The translations under genes were made by a program, and so were the position numbers. From Gorsachius magnificus (lineage: Eukaryota > Chordata > Aves > Pelecaniformes > Ardeidae), in NCBI GenBank assembly GCA_034008185.1, contig CM067081.1, forward strand, positions 14,073,821-14,137,820: a DNA stretch of 64,000 nucleotides, read 5' to 3'. Below, piece by piece: positions 46,544 to 59,414 of this stretch. How positions within the stretch are numbered: position 1 is the stretch's first letter; the number at the start of each line of letters is the position of its first letter. The notes beneath the pieces are model-generated. The model saw only the letters and a list, made by a program, of their open reading frames with translations. It was not told the origin of the DNA and searched no databases.

Positions 46544-47020
46544 AGAACTGCATCCCATGGGAAGGACCCAGGCTGGAGCAGTTCATGGAGGACTGTCTGC
46601 CGTGGGAGGGACCCCAGGCTGGAGCAGGGGAGGAGTGTGAGGAGGAAGGAGTGGCAGAGACAGCGTGTGATGATGAACTGACCCCAATCCCCATTCTCCA
46701 TCCACCCATGCTGCTGGAGGGGGAGGAGGTAGAGAAAAATTGGGATTGAAATTGAGCCTGGAAAGAAGGGAGGGGTGAGGGAAAGGGGTTTTAAGATTTA
46801 GGTTTTATTTCTTGTTATGTTATTCTGATTTGATTGGCAATAAATTAAATTCATTTCCCTGAGTTGAGTCTGTTTTGCTTATGATGATAAGTAGTGTGGA
46901 TGTCTCCCTGTCCTTATGTCAACTCACGAGCTATTTGTTGTAATTTTTCTCCCCTTGTCCAGCTGAGGAGAGGAGTGGCTTGGTGTGCACCTGACTTGCA
47001 GCCAGGGTCAACCCACCACA

Positions 47021-48447
47021 ACCAGATGAACATATGGACCAAGAGCCTGCTTGAATAAGACTGGCCTCTTTTATCCCCTTCTTTCCATTCTCCTACACCC
47101 ACTTCGGAGAGATTTTCCTATCCACTTTGATCTTTCCCTTTCCCTGCCTTCAACACCTCTCTTAAGTCTTCCATAAAAAATTTCACATTTCCTTGATTCC
47201 CTGTGATTATCCCACAATTTTTACTTTTCCTATGAGACCCATGATAATCTTGTTTCCTCCCTGTTACCAGTTTCTAAGCTCTCCAAGGCTACGCTCTAGT
47301 GGTCCCTTCATTGATCTGCCAGCTCTGGCCTGTGGTATTGTCTCTGTTATCTCCCATTTGTTAAAGTTTCTGTATCTAGGTATTTAGTTTATTATATTTC
47401 CTTTGTCTTGTGGGGGTTTTGTTTGTTTCTTTGTTTGTTTATGTTGAATAACTGTTAATGAGATATCCTCATAAACCAGATGTCCTACAATTCCAAGTAT
47501 CCACAAATCTTTTTCCTTTTATCTTTGTATTAATTTATTGCCAGAGATACTAACTCTTCAGGATCTTTTTTTCTGATTCCTGGCTCTGTGATGGTTGCAT
47601 GATCAACTTTCTTTCTACAGGGACAAAATTAGTTCTAGTAATTAAGACCTGTTATAATTTTAATGTGATGTTATTAAATATTAAAGATCAGAAATAAATC
47701 AAATCTATATTTGGAAGATTTGATACAGGACAACTTGCCTTTTTTATTAAAACTACCTAACTATCTACCTAATTTTCTTTCTTTTTTTTACAGTTTCTTC
47801 TGTTATTTGAATAAATCTCTAGGCTGCCACAGCTACTTGGTTAGCTAATGCCTTTAAGACCTTTAAAATACCTTGAAGGACTTGTTATGGACCACCTTTT
47901 CATTCCCTTCCTATTGATTTCACACTGAGAGTCATATTGCTTCAGGAGGTACCAGATCTCCATTTTGAATAACTCTACTAGATAAATGGAAAGATTTCAA
48001 GCACACGAATAGAATAGAGATAGCAACATGTCAGAGCAGAGATGTAAGAAATACTATTTATCACTGGTATATGGTTTCTCAGACTAAAGGCATACTAATG
48101 AGTGATGCAAAGTACACAACTTCAGCCATGACAGTCAACTAAGCAGACTCTATGCATGTCTCCAGCACCCTGTCCTCTGAGACATGCCAAAATGTATTTC
48201 TATAATTTTAGTTCTATTTCCTGCATATTTTTTTGGGTAATAAAAACATTTTATGAAAACATTTTAGGGACATGTGAAGCCCTGTATAGAAGGGAGAATG
48301 GCTATAGGAGAGTTTAGCACAGCTCCCTGCTCCTACGCTGACTGGGTCATGCAGTTGAAGTGCAGCCCATGCTGGACAGAGTTAATGAGGTGCCACAGAA
48401 CACTATGATCCCTTCTTAGGCATATTCTTTGGCATTTCATTGGGCAT
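47021..48447. other. Non-coding stretch, pyrimidine-rich start
   Basis: The first 400 bases are C/T-rich on the plus strand (for example CTTTCCCTTTCCCTGCCTTC near 47137), then AT-rich. GTTT-type repeats lie near 47420-47440. No gene recognised. Confidence 0.5.
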
Positions 48448-48597
48448 CTTTGAGTCACCATCTCTAGAGGTATTTAAAAGACACGTAAACATGTGGTTTA
48501 GGGACATAGTATAGTGGTGGACTCAGTAGTGTTAGGTTAACTGTTGGACTTGATGATCTTAAGAGTCTTTTCCAACCTAAATGATCCTATGATTCTA
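48448..48597 (+). mobile_element. CR1 3' end fragment
   Basis: Landmarks: CACCATCTCTAGAGGTATTTAAAAG, TGGTTTAGGGACATAG, TATAGTGGTGGACTCAG, GTTGGACTTGATGATCTTAAG, TTTTCCAACCTAAATGATCC and TATGATTCTATTC. The 3' UTR form matches the 6.15-kb copy, so the two belong to the same CR1 subfamily. Confidence 0.9.
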
Positions 48598-48943
48598 TTC
48601 TTCCATGCCATAAACCTTTTCAGAATATAGTATCTTACTTATAGATGAAAAATAATTTTTTTGTCAAAACCCTATAGGCAATGAGGATTCACTATGAACA
48701 GCAGTAATAGATTTGTGATTTCTGGAATTCAAACTCTACAACTGCTCTGATTCATTATATACTGAAGTGTGAGGGGGCCTGAAATGAGAATCTTACAAAT
48801 TTAGGAATATTTAGAAGTTCTCATGTCATGTTACTGATAGCTATTATTTCTGAAATTATACTAATTATTTTTACCTATCCATAGTCATTGATTCATCCTT
48901 TCAATCCAACAGTATTTTCTGTTCAGAGTCCCTATGAAAACCC
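48598..48943. other. AT-rich non-coding stretch
   Basis: No feature recognised. Confidence 0.5.
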
Positions 48944-49265
48944 TGCAGTCCGTTATACCTTGAAAGAACCTGGGGAACTTAGGGCAAGACTCAGCTTACT
49001 TAACGGTAACCATCCAAACACAAGGCATCACACCTAAGAGATTTGTGCAGGCTTTCTTTATTGCCAAGGGAAAGAGACAGGTACGTCCTGAGGGCATCTT
49101 GTCCTCTCTATCTCAGACAGAATCTTAGCAGTTGATAAATTACTTTCTGGGGTGTCTCTCTCCCCGCATGGGCTATAGATGGAGTCTTGTCAACTAGCCT
49201 AGACAAATGCTTAACTTTCAGAAGGTTAAAGTTAAATAAAATCAATCCAGTCTCTATGTCTAACA
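48944..49265 (-). mobile_element. Possible LTR remnant, minus strand
   Basis: On the minus strand it would start TGTTAGACATAG and end GGACTGCA. It has AATAAA (complement of TTTATT at 49057-49062) followed by AAGCCTGCACAAATC, as in an R-U5 region. Composition differs from the AT-rich surroundings. No partner LTR, primer-binding site or clear target duplication is visible. Confidence 0.3.
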
Positions 49266-52200
49266 ATCCAACAGTTTTTATTTACTGGATTACTTCATTC
49301 ATTGTGAAATTTTAGGTAGCAGAGAGGCTGATTTTTAGAAATTATAAATAGTCAAGGTGAATAATTTGTTTTACCTATCAATATGAATGTTTTATCCAGT
49401 TAAGATTTTGGAGATCTAATAATTACTTTTCAAAACTGTCAAATTTTAAATTTTAATATATTAATATTAATATATATTTTACTCCAATTTACGTTGTTTT
49501 CACAGTTGAGTGCACCATGTTATTAATATTAGTGGTGCTACTGAAAGTGTAAATAAGAGCACAACTATTCATAATCTCAGTATCAGAGACATCCAAGGTA
49601 ATTATATTCTTGATACTTATACTGTCAACTTTGACACCTATTTCCTTATCCTAACTCTTTCCTGCTCTTTGTGCTTCTCAATCTAATTTGAAGAAAATTG
49701 TATATTTTTTTATCACATCATAAAAAGGAGAAATAAACAAGATTGAAGGAAAACATTAAGTTCACTGATTTCTACCAAGATTTACTTATTTGTAGTAATA
49801 ACAACCTCATACTGAATTTCACGTTCTTCTCCATGACTTTCCTGATGCCAAACTCAGTTCAACCTGGCATTTTGAAGTTACCATGTCACCAGCATTGGCA
49901 TTTATTGAAGAAGCACCTGCCAATCAAAAGTTTCATTCCTCTGTCTGTGTGGGCTTGTTTAAAATGAGAAAGACATTGTCAATGTTCATTCAGTTTTCAA
50001 CTCTTTCCCAGGAATCATGGGTTGAGTTGAACACAGAAAAATGTCAGATTGAAACACTTGTTGAAAAATTTTGGTGATTCATATCCTCACATATATTTGG
50101 TATGATTTTCATGTTTCTATTACTTAGAAAAAATATGCAAAATCAGCTTGACAAGAATTGTATGAATTCACCTGATAAGATACAAACTCTACATCACTAG
50201 ATTGTAAATCCATCTTATTTGATTACTCACTGTGTTGTTAGTGTTGGAAATACCTCCCAACTATCATTCTTATCCTTTTAAGAGCATGCTACCTGCTGCC
50301 ACTGTCATTTTTCCACACATCTTTCCATTCTGCCTCACTTCCACTTGCAAATAATGAATCAGATCATCTTATACTGTAAATGAGAACAGCTCCACTGAAA
50401 TAGAAGCATCATTTATGAGCTTTAATAAGCATTTAAGGAGAGTTTATGGACTTACAAGGCTGAAGTGTAGTCTTAGAGTTGACAAGGTGACTTAAAAAAT
50501 CTGTTAATTTTCTGCTTCAAGATGGTGCAAGGCATGATTTTAATGTCATTAAATGATGGTGTAAGGAGATATTATGCATGGACAGTGGACAGGTCCAGCC
50601 ATTGATGGGTAGTGGGACATGAATCAGACCTAAACATTACAAACTGTTGAATATTTATTACCAAATGGTCCTTTGGAAATCCTCCTGAGGCTGTCTCACA
50701 GCAGTGGTCACACTCATCACAATGAATAATTAATGACTCACCTGCTAGAAACCCTGCACGACTGATAGATTTGTGGAGCTTTTATTTGGGAAGAAAAACA
50801 GCCCCAAATTAGAGGCATAGGAAGAAGTACGTGAAATTCCAATCAAGGAAAAAAAAAAGTATATTGATTAAGAATCTTGCATAATAGACAACATACAAAA
50901 AAAATGTTGAAATAGTTGGCTATTTGTTACTGCAGATGCTCAGAGGATGCTTACCTCTAAAAACCAGCTGCCCACCAGAGCTGAATCATGGTAAGCCTGA
51001 GCAGCTCCAGGCCTAATTCATGCTTTAGTCATGTCCCAGTTCATAACCTAAATCTCTGACTATGTCAGCAACAGGGCTAGCTTCTGTTGGCCTTCTCAGA
51101 GAATACTCAAAATAGTTTGGTTCCACATCCCCTAGGGAACATCCCCTACCCCTTCCTTGATCTGCTTTAATCTAGGAACACATGGAAAAAGTGTGCATCT
51201 GTGTTATGGGGGTTAGATGTTCTGGTCCTGGAATATATGCTACCTGTGGGGATGCCTTAATCACCACACTGAGGTGGAGTCTAAGGAAAGGAAGTGCTTT
51301 TGCATTTCTTTTTTCTTAAGCTAAAATCATTCCACTTTACATGTGATCGATGAACATTCATTTGGCACAGAAGACAGAATGAGTGTGATTATAATGGTTG
51401 ATGCATTCATTTGGGAGACAAAAATGACCAGGTGTTTTATTTTGTGAATAATTTAATATTCAGTATTGATTAGACTAATGAAGGGCCTCCAGGTCTCTCT
51501 TTTCCTTCCCAAAGGTTTTAACTACTAGGCTCTAGAGTGAAGTTCAAGTCTCCAGTTTATAAATCGAAACAAGAAAACATTTTAACAACATGGAATGAGA
51601 CGATTTCTGCTTCATCCCTCAGAATTGAAAGGAGTTTCATGAATGACAGATGCTGGGCTTCCAATTCTTTTCAGCTAATTACACATAAATTTAATAAAAT
51701 GAGCAATCTTGATTTTTTTGTATCTTTTCTAGGAAAAAAAAAGTACTTGTGATTTAAGCAGAAGATGGAGTCCAGAAAAAAGTGTAAATCCCAACTGAAG
51801 AGAAAGTCCTGCTTCCAGCCGAAGGTGTAGCACTTGCACTTGCAGGTGGGATTAAGAACATAGTGCTGTTCCCAGTGCTAGCTATGATCTAGGTGATGAA
51901 CCTGTTGGCTTCCCCAGCACTCAGATGACTAATTCACAGTATGAGCTACCTGTGAGCTATGGAGGTAGCCAAAACACCTAAATCTGTGCTGTCACTAAGC
52001 ACTTAGCTATAAAATTAAGCATAGCAATAATCAGAACTGGAATTTTGTTGATCTACTCCAATTTGAAGGGAATAGTCTTTTGGATTTGATTGCAGAATCA
52101 GATATTTTTCCCCTCTTTTTAAATATAAAGCAATTTAAGTTACAGAAAATCCACTGAAGACTGCTTTCTGATTATCCTTTGTGTTTTTAAGGTTCTCTTA

Positions 52201-55200
52201 GCTGAGGTCTCAAGGCAAAGCATCACAAAGATAGTATATCTGATACAGAAACCTCAAATCATGAGGTGATCAACAACTTGTCTTTTCCTGAACAAGACAG
52301 AAAAAGTTATTCCATTAAAAGTAAGTTGGCAGATATAAATTTCAGCTATATCATCTAGCAGATAGATACCTGAATGGAAAAGGATAACATCCTTAAATAT
52401 TTGATTTGTGCACAGAAAACCAATAAAATTCAGCTTGCTCCCTGAAATAATTCACTGCAATGATACAAAACAACCACGAGGTGGAGAGAGACAGAGCAGT
52501 AATACATAGATGAGTACTGATATAAAAGTAAATTTAAAAATATACAGTATTCCCTCCGGATTTTTGTTCTGAAGAAGAAGACATTGGCTTAGTCAACAAT
52601 TGTTGCATGATGGTTATTGATTTGAATGGATGATTTTGTCTTAAGGCCAACCTCTGTCAAAAACAAATGCACAGGCTGCTTAAAGAAACTGCTAGGAGCA
52701 TGCAATGGCAGCTAGAAATATGCTATCAGGCAGATTTAGCTAAAGAAATGATTAATGGAGACTGCAAAGACCTTGTAAGAAAATAACTTTTAGCTTTAGA
52801 AATACGACGGTTCTGCAAAGAGCAAAACAATGCCTGTCCTTTACTCTTCACTGTTTTATTTTCTTTCTTATATTCTTCACCCCAGAAAATAAGCCAGAGT
52901 ACTTTTATTAATAGAGAAAGGCCAAAAGACACAAATTATATAGCTGAATCAGGACAATCTAAATCTTCCTTCATATGGGAGGATTTCAAATTCTGTGAGA
53001 AAAATAATCGACATTAAAGTGTAAAGATATTTTAATACAACTACACCAAGGGATTTTCTGTATTCAGCCTTAATGAAGAAATAAAAGTGCTTAGGGAATT
53101 GTTGCAAATCCACCAAAGAATATGTTTGCTTGTCTTATATTTATATATAATTTTACCAGACTTTGGCTATGACAATTTGAGATGTTGGATATGTAAACTT
53201 AAGTACATTTATTGCTTTGCAACATACTGTGTATTAAGGTGGTTGCCAAAATACATGTATTGTTTAGTTCATGAATGGCCCAAGTAAAAGCAAAATCATT
53301 TAATCTCTATTTTAACAAAATTCGTTAATAGATACATCCAAAATCTACTTGCATATTTATTCCTAACACATATGATCCGGTATCTTCCATAGATAGTTAT
53401 TTCATTTGCAAACACAATTATCTTGCGATTTTTATTCCTCTGGGCATAACGGTCATATGGTCATGCTGTTTCTGTATGTATATCTGTATGTTTGTAAGTT
53501 CTTAGCAATTTTTTAACCCATTGTCAATTTCAGCTGAGTCAATGTTCAAATGTGTTATGTGCCTACACATGAAAATTGGTACCCAAATAAGAATGTCTCC
53601 ATGGAAAGAAAGGATCCGCCATGAGGACAGTACATAAGACATTGGAGAATCAATACAAGAAAGCTCTATTCCAAATGACCTAGCTTTGGAGAAAGACTCA
53701 GGTAGACCTTACATCTAATTAGAAATGAGAGAACCTATTTCTTAGTCCAGGTTCTTCTGCGTGTGTAATTTCTACTGTCAGAAAAGATATGGATTCCTAC
53801 CCTTCAATACTGCTGACACTTATAAAGCCATTGCTTTTCCCCCTACTCCACCATTCTCTGATGCTTAAGAACATGTGGATTCCAGTGGCAGCTTTAATTT
53901 CATTCATTTATAAAGGCAGTCAACCATGATACAAATCTGTAGGATGCAAGGCTTCGTTAGTTGATAACAGAATTTTTTGTTCAGTACACGAGTCTGCTTT
54001 TCATTGCATATCACTTTGTCATGGTACTTCAATAGTAGCTACCACCTAAGAAGAGTTTTTTCAAAACTACGGGAAAATCATCATAGATTCTTCTAAAGGC
54101 AGTAAAAGCATGTAGAATCATCATATCACAACAAGCAGCTCACGGACCAGCTAGGAATGAAAGATATCAGAAACAGTATTTTAACACTGGAAAAATCCTT
54201 CATACTTCATACACAGGAACATACAGCACATACTAAAAAACATCAAATGTTAGCTTGATGTGATCTGTAGAACAGCACATCTGTCTCCTGCCACTGACTT
54301 TGTTATCCTTTCCACTAGGAAGCTCTTTATCAGCCATTGCTGCAATATTAAATCCTTCCAGTGTTTTTCACGTATCTGAAACTTGGATGAATGTCTTTAA
54401 ACTAGATCCTCGGAAGTATCTAGATCTTAGATATCTTTTTTCCTAATAAGACATCATTTTCAACTACTTGCTTTCTTCAAAACTAAGATCTTAAATGCTA
54501 TTTATATCTTGTACTAAATATCAAGAAATTAAAAAAAAAAAATTCATCAACCTAGACTGCGTTTAGGATATTTTTGGTGTTTTTCTTGGTAGCATTTGTT
54601 ATTTGGCTTTAGTGTAGGGTGCTTTTTATGTATCAGTGAATTATATCTGTTAGAAATACAAAAAGGTCCTGTCAACTTTTCAACAGTCTCTATGTCAAGT
54701 GAATTGTCAAGTGGATTTCACTCCCCTTAAGACCACTTTGTACAGTTCAGATTTACAAATTAGACAGTCTTTGATAGTTAGTTCAGAGTTCACTGATTCT
54801 AATTGGCAAGCCGTGAAATATTATTTGAATGTCTTTGTCTAATCTCATGCTGGTTGGTATCTGTTTCTACCCAAAGGATATATGCAATCATTCCTTTAAA
54901 AATATAGCAAAAGTTGAGTGAGAAAGGGATAATAAAATGTTCTAGGAAAGACATTCTCAAACATTTTAGTCTCTCCCTCCCTTCTTTTCTCTACTGATTT
55001 CCAGGACCTTCCCACCGTCTTTCTGACCATTTTCCTCTCCTCTCCCATGTGTGCAAAGAACTGTCAGGAAAATCACCTAATATCTGAACTTTTAAAAGCT
55101 TACCTTGCCACAGAAAGTGAGCCTAGGGTCCTCCAGGGAGAGAAGATGCTGTTGTTACAGATGTTTCCCTAAATCCTTCTGTATTGGCTCTATACATCTT

Positions 55201-57579
55201 TGTATGTGGTAGAACTAAAGGGACAAGACAAGAAGCATCTTACTCCTAAACATGTTGGCAAAGCATGGACCAGGTAGAAAAATGGCCTTTAATTTCCTCA
55301 TAAAATGTTATGCTCTTCACATTTTTGTCAGACAGAAAAAACAGAAGGAGGTGAGGAGGCAGGAAAGAGAGAAAGGAAAAGTCAAAGGACTGATAAGGTT
55401 TTTCTGTGCTTGCTTATAGTGCTGTATCAAAGTACCCACCACCAAATTAAGTACTGGTATTCTCAGAAGAAACGTTGCTATGAAAGATATATAGAAGAAC
55501 ACAGAGCTAGTAACAAAGTAAAATCCCAGTTTTCTTAAGCTAAGTAAGTCTAGGCTTAGCCTTTTTGTTGTACGGAACATACTCAAAAAAGTCACAGACT
55601 TCTGAAAGACTTACCTATAGGGCATATTCCTGTTCTTCAGACAAACCAGATGCCTTTTGCCTAAACAAATGCAAATATACTTTAATCTCTACACATGTGC
55701 TTTTATCGACTCCCCTTCCAAAGATGCAGTCAAACTCCAAATAAACATCCCTTTTTCTGAGAGCTACAAAGCAGAGAGCCACAACTTAATCTCCTGTTCA
55801 ATGTGGTGTCTTTCCTATTTATATTTATGCCTAACCACTCACATTTGGAAGTATTTACTGTACCTTTTTTGTACATTATATGTGTCAGTCTCCTGATACC
55901 CTTGGTGTCTGATCTATAAAAGTTATGAATCTCATGCTGCTCTAGAAACAGGGCAAGATGGTTTGTACCATGGAGGAGACATGGTGAAAAAAAGTGATTG
56001 AGTGTAATCACTTGCAGGTATATACATGCATTACTATAGCATTTTTTATATATTTAGCACAGTTTGAAACTAGCTAGCTTGTGTCCTGACAGCAAGGAAC
56101 TGCTGCAGAAACAGCAGATCAAAACAGGTTTCAAATGATTCCAAGAACCAACATAGATTACTCCACTTTAATCTTTCAATGGCTGCATCTGACTTTCTAG
56201 TCCTATGCTCCCATAAAACTCTGGTGGACTTGTTGTCCTTTATCCTGTTTTAAATCACGTATGTTCAGTATTTAATATTCAAGTCTGTTGAAACTGAAGC
56301 TGTGAAAATTACAACAAAACCAGTGAGGATTTGATTTTATTATTATAATTTTTGTGGTTCAAGAATGCCAAAACCATGTGGACTGTATGCTTGCTTCTCT
56401 TTTTATCCTCATGAAAACGTGAAATTGCAACAATATGAAATGTGAACTACTGTAGATTCTATATTGTTTTAATTGCTCATAGATGTAAAGATAAATGGCA
56501 ATTGAATTGACATTTCAGGAAGATGTTGAGGTATGAGGGCAGTTGAATAACTTTTTTTGGGTATTGGTATTTATTAACCTAGATGGCAGGAAAATTCAAT
56601 TTCCAATGGCCTTTCTCATGTGTAGCTTTAAAGACATTGAAGTCCATAAAGAAGAAACTATAGAACAATTTGGAAATTCAGCTGCAATAAACCAACAGAA
56701 CTGAATTATATTTAACATATAGTCTACAAAAAATAAAGCATGAAGTAGCAGTGAAACTGCATTCACCAATACAACCTTAAAAATAAGGAATACTCCTAGT
56801 GGTGGAAAGACTTTTCTAAGGTATCTCTTTCCCAGAAAAGACAGTCAGGTGAGGATGGAGGATCAGAATGTGTGCATTTTAGTGTTGTGTTTTCTTGTTT
56901 CTGTAGACACTATGGGCTGAATAGTAGCCTGTATTTGTGAAACATGTATTCCAGACCCTGTTTTAATCCATATTCTCTCATGTGTCCTCTAAATGTGGAG
57001 CAAAATCCAAAACAGACAGTCACACACAACTAGACATTGAAGCCAAAAAGGCAAAGCAAAAGTTCACTGCCTAGCTCATGTGTCTGTACTTCTGTAAAAC
57101 TTGATGATGGGATACGGAAACAGGGTCAGTGAAGAGGATGGATTTACTGCTTTGTTCTGCACAGAGCTGGTGTGTGGAGATCTGTGAAAAATGGGTAACT
57201 GAAGGCCCAACATTATTTCAAAAAAGTTGTAAAAGTTTTAGGATAAGTACATGGCTGTAATACCAGAAACACATGGTAAGGTCATTCCATACACTTCATG
57301 GCTCATGGAGGTTTATCAGAAGCATGCTTATGGGGGTGCCCCTGGAAATACTGGACTATTCCAGAGTGGAGCAGTCTTGCCTGCTGTAGGTACATTTTAT
57401 ATGGCCCATTAGAGAGACAGGATACTCAGTATCAGAAGGGAAAAGAATACATTTGGAAGTTTCATTTTTATTGGCTTTTTTCCTTTTTCATATAATTTCA
57501 CTGGCAAGTACTTGTTAACACTGAGTGAATTAAGTTGTTTAAGCTGTTGTACTAAATTTTGAAGGCTTTCAGTACACTC
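49266..57579. other. AT-rich non-coding stretch
   Basis: No gene, RNA gene or nameable repeat recognised over about 8.3 kb. A minus/plus pair of frames at 55305-55595 is open on both strands but has no motif. An AT-rich patch with ATTAATATTAATATA lies at 49460. Confidence 0.5.
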
Positions 57580-57740
57580 TCCTACCTCTTATGAGGAAGC
57601 CACAGTCCTAATTAGCATAATTGTTAACGCAACTTATCAATGGAGATGCCAGAGACAGAAAGCTTGCTCTTACAGATGGCTGGTGCAGCAAAGCGTTAAT
57701 ATACATACTTAATTTTAACTGCTATGACTTTAATCCTATC
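57580..57740. promoter_or_regulatory. Conserved-looking non-coding patch (speculative)
   Basis: CCTAATTAGCATAATTG and GCGTTAATATACATACTTAATTTTAA cluster TAAT-type homeodomain cores around CAGATGGCTGG, which contains an E-box (CAGATG). This resembles vertebrate conserved non-coding elements, but it is only a composition-based guess. Confidence 0.2.
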
Positions 57741-59389
57741 TGTGAGTCAAGGGCTGTATAAGGAGAAACTTCATGAATCAGAATAACCTAGAAAACTTAG
57801 AGAGTTCAGAGATTCCTGTCTCAGAAAAGAACTATATCCACACTCCAGTGAGCCATATACACCTGTGGGAAAACTTATACAAACAAATCCATGTGTGTGA
57901 TTTTTTTTTTAATTATTATTAGAATATAAGGCGGTTTCAGACCTTAAGATCTGACCCTTCTTGAGCTTAATGGTCTTTAGTTTACTTTCTTAAAATTGGT
58001 TATTCACATTCCTAAAATCATCTGGTTAATATCAGCACAGGTTTGCAGGATGTGTCAAGTAAGGAGAATTTTTTTCTTACCTCAATGCAGCATGGCATTG
58101 GCATATCACATTATATGGTTGCCACTGAGCTCCTCAGACATTTTTGTGTTTGCCACTGCAGCATAAACCAAGGCCAGAATTTAAGTTTCTGGTGTTTTAT
58201 TTGTAATTTTGGTTGCCCTGTCAAAGGTAAGATTCCAAAATGTGATTGTTCTTGTTCAATGGAACAAGTTCCTGTTATTGTTTAATTCAAGAAGAATGTG
58301 TGAGTACACCTATCTTCTAAATATTATCATACTGAAAACTTTCAAAAATAGTTTGATATTGACAAGTCTAATATGAAGGATAATCTAAGACTAAACTATA
58401 GGAATCAATAGGATTTTTTGAAAACATGGCTAAATTACAACCACAATTTTAACACTATTAAATCTAAACTGCAAATGTCATGCCAGGTATTTCTAGTTCT
58501 TAAACCTAGTTTAAATCTAATTCAGATGTTCCTAGTTAATACATTCTAACATAGTATCTAGAAAGTAAAGCAAAAATAAGTGTTAGAGGATTAATATTGA
58601 AAGCCTACTAGGAGAGCTGGCTCCCACTTAAAAAACAATTTAGTGTTTCATAGCTGGAATTGGAGTTAGCAATATTTGCCATTGGGAATGAGCTTATGCT
58701 TCTACAAATCTAATTTCAGCACACAAAATATGCATCTCTTTTTATCTCAAATGCAAATAAGTTACACAATTTAAGCTCTGAATGTAATGAAAAAGATGTT
58801 TTGAAGTCTTAATTATAATTATATTCCAGAGCTTCAAATAAAGCTTTACGTGTGCAGCTTTGTGCAAGACTTAACTCATAGACTGAGTCAGATTTGTTTC
58901 TGGTCATCGACATTGCTGTTTTCCATGGGGGAGGATTTTTTGTTGTTGTTTTGCTTCAATGTGAAACTCAGCTAAGATGTACATTTGGCATCTGGTGTGG
59001 AGTCAGAAGCCACTTGAAGCTAAAACTTCTCCTAGTTTCTATTCAAATCAGTTCTCAAGATTATGAGCTTAGCTGTCTTTTGATGAGATATTTTTTGAAA
59101 CAAAGGTAGTTAGTAATACAAATGCCTAGATAGATACAGAGACTAATAATAAAAACACTAGTCCACCATTTCTTTAAAACATTTCTGGTTTCTGTAATGC
59201 CACATACAATTCTGTAACTCACACATACAACTCATAACACAGTGAGGTTAAAGCTTTTTTCAGGCATTAAAGAGAGACCCAGATATATGGTAGGAAAGCA
59301 AGCAGGTACAAACTTTTCCTGGCAAATCTGCCCAAAATGTTGTCTACAAACAAATTTCTGGAGATAAAATCTTGTTATTTCATGGGGTG

Positions 59390-59414
59390 GTGTGTGTGTG
59401 TGTGTGTGTGTGTG
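59390..59414. repeat. (GT)n microsatellite, about 12 units
   Basis: An uninterrupted GT dinucleotide run. Confidence 0.97.

Larger units (their letters stand above)
44455..47020 (+). mobile_element. LTR-like repeat, nearly complete, split by a CR1 insertion
   Basis: It starts TGTATTGGGTTTGCATGGCAAGG and ends GGTCAACCCACCACA; about 1.14 kb remain once the CR1 at 45121-46543 is set aside. Order: 5' block (AGAAGCTGCTAGAAGCTTCC), TATTTAA box at 44645-44651, a GC-rich block of degenerate modules sharing CC(C)A(C/G)GCTGGAGCAG, an AATAAA signal at 46839-46844, and CTTATGTCAACTCACGAGC near the end. The box-to-signal distance is over 700 bp without the insertion, which would mean an unusually long R region if both are used. 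Frames of up to 221 codons in the modules are open on both strands and are not genes. I see no clear target-site duplication. Confidence 0.8.

Noticed and set aside
42179..47020. The two same-strand LTR-like elements as the ends of one provirus
   Set aside because: The 1.4 kb between them holds an older minus-strand CR1-like fragment and no retroviral motif. The first element has its own near-matching 5-base flanks, and the two elements differ in module content, so they look like independent solo insertions.
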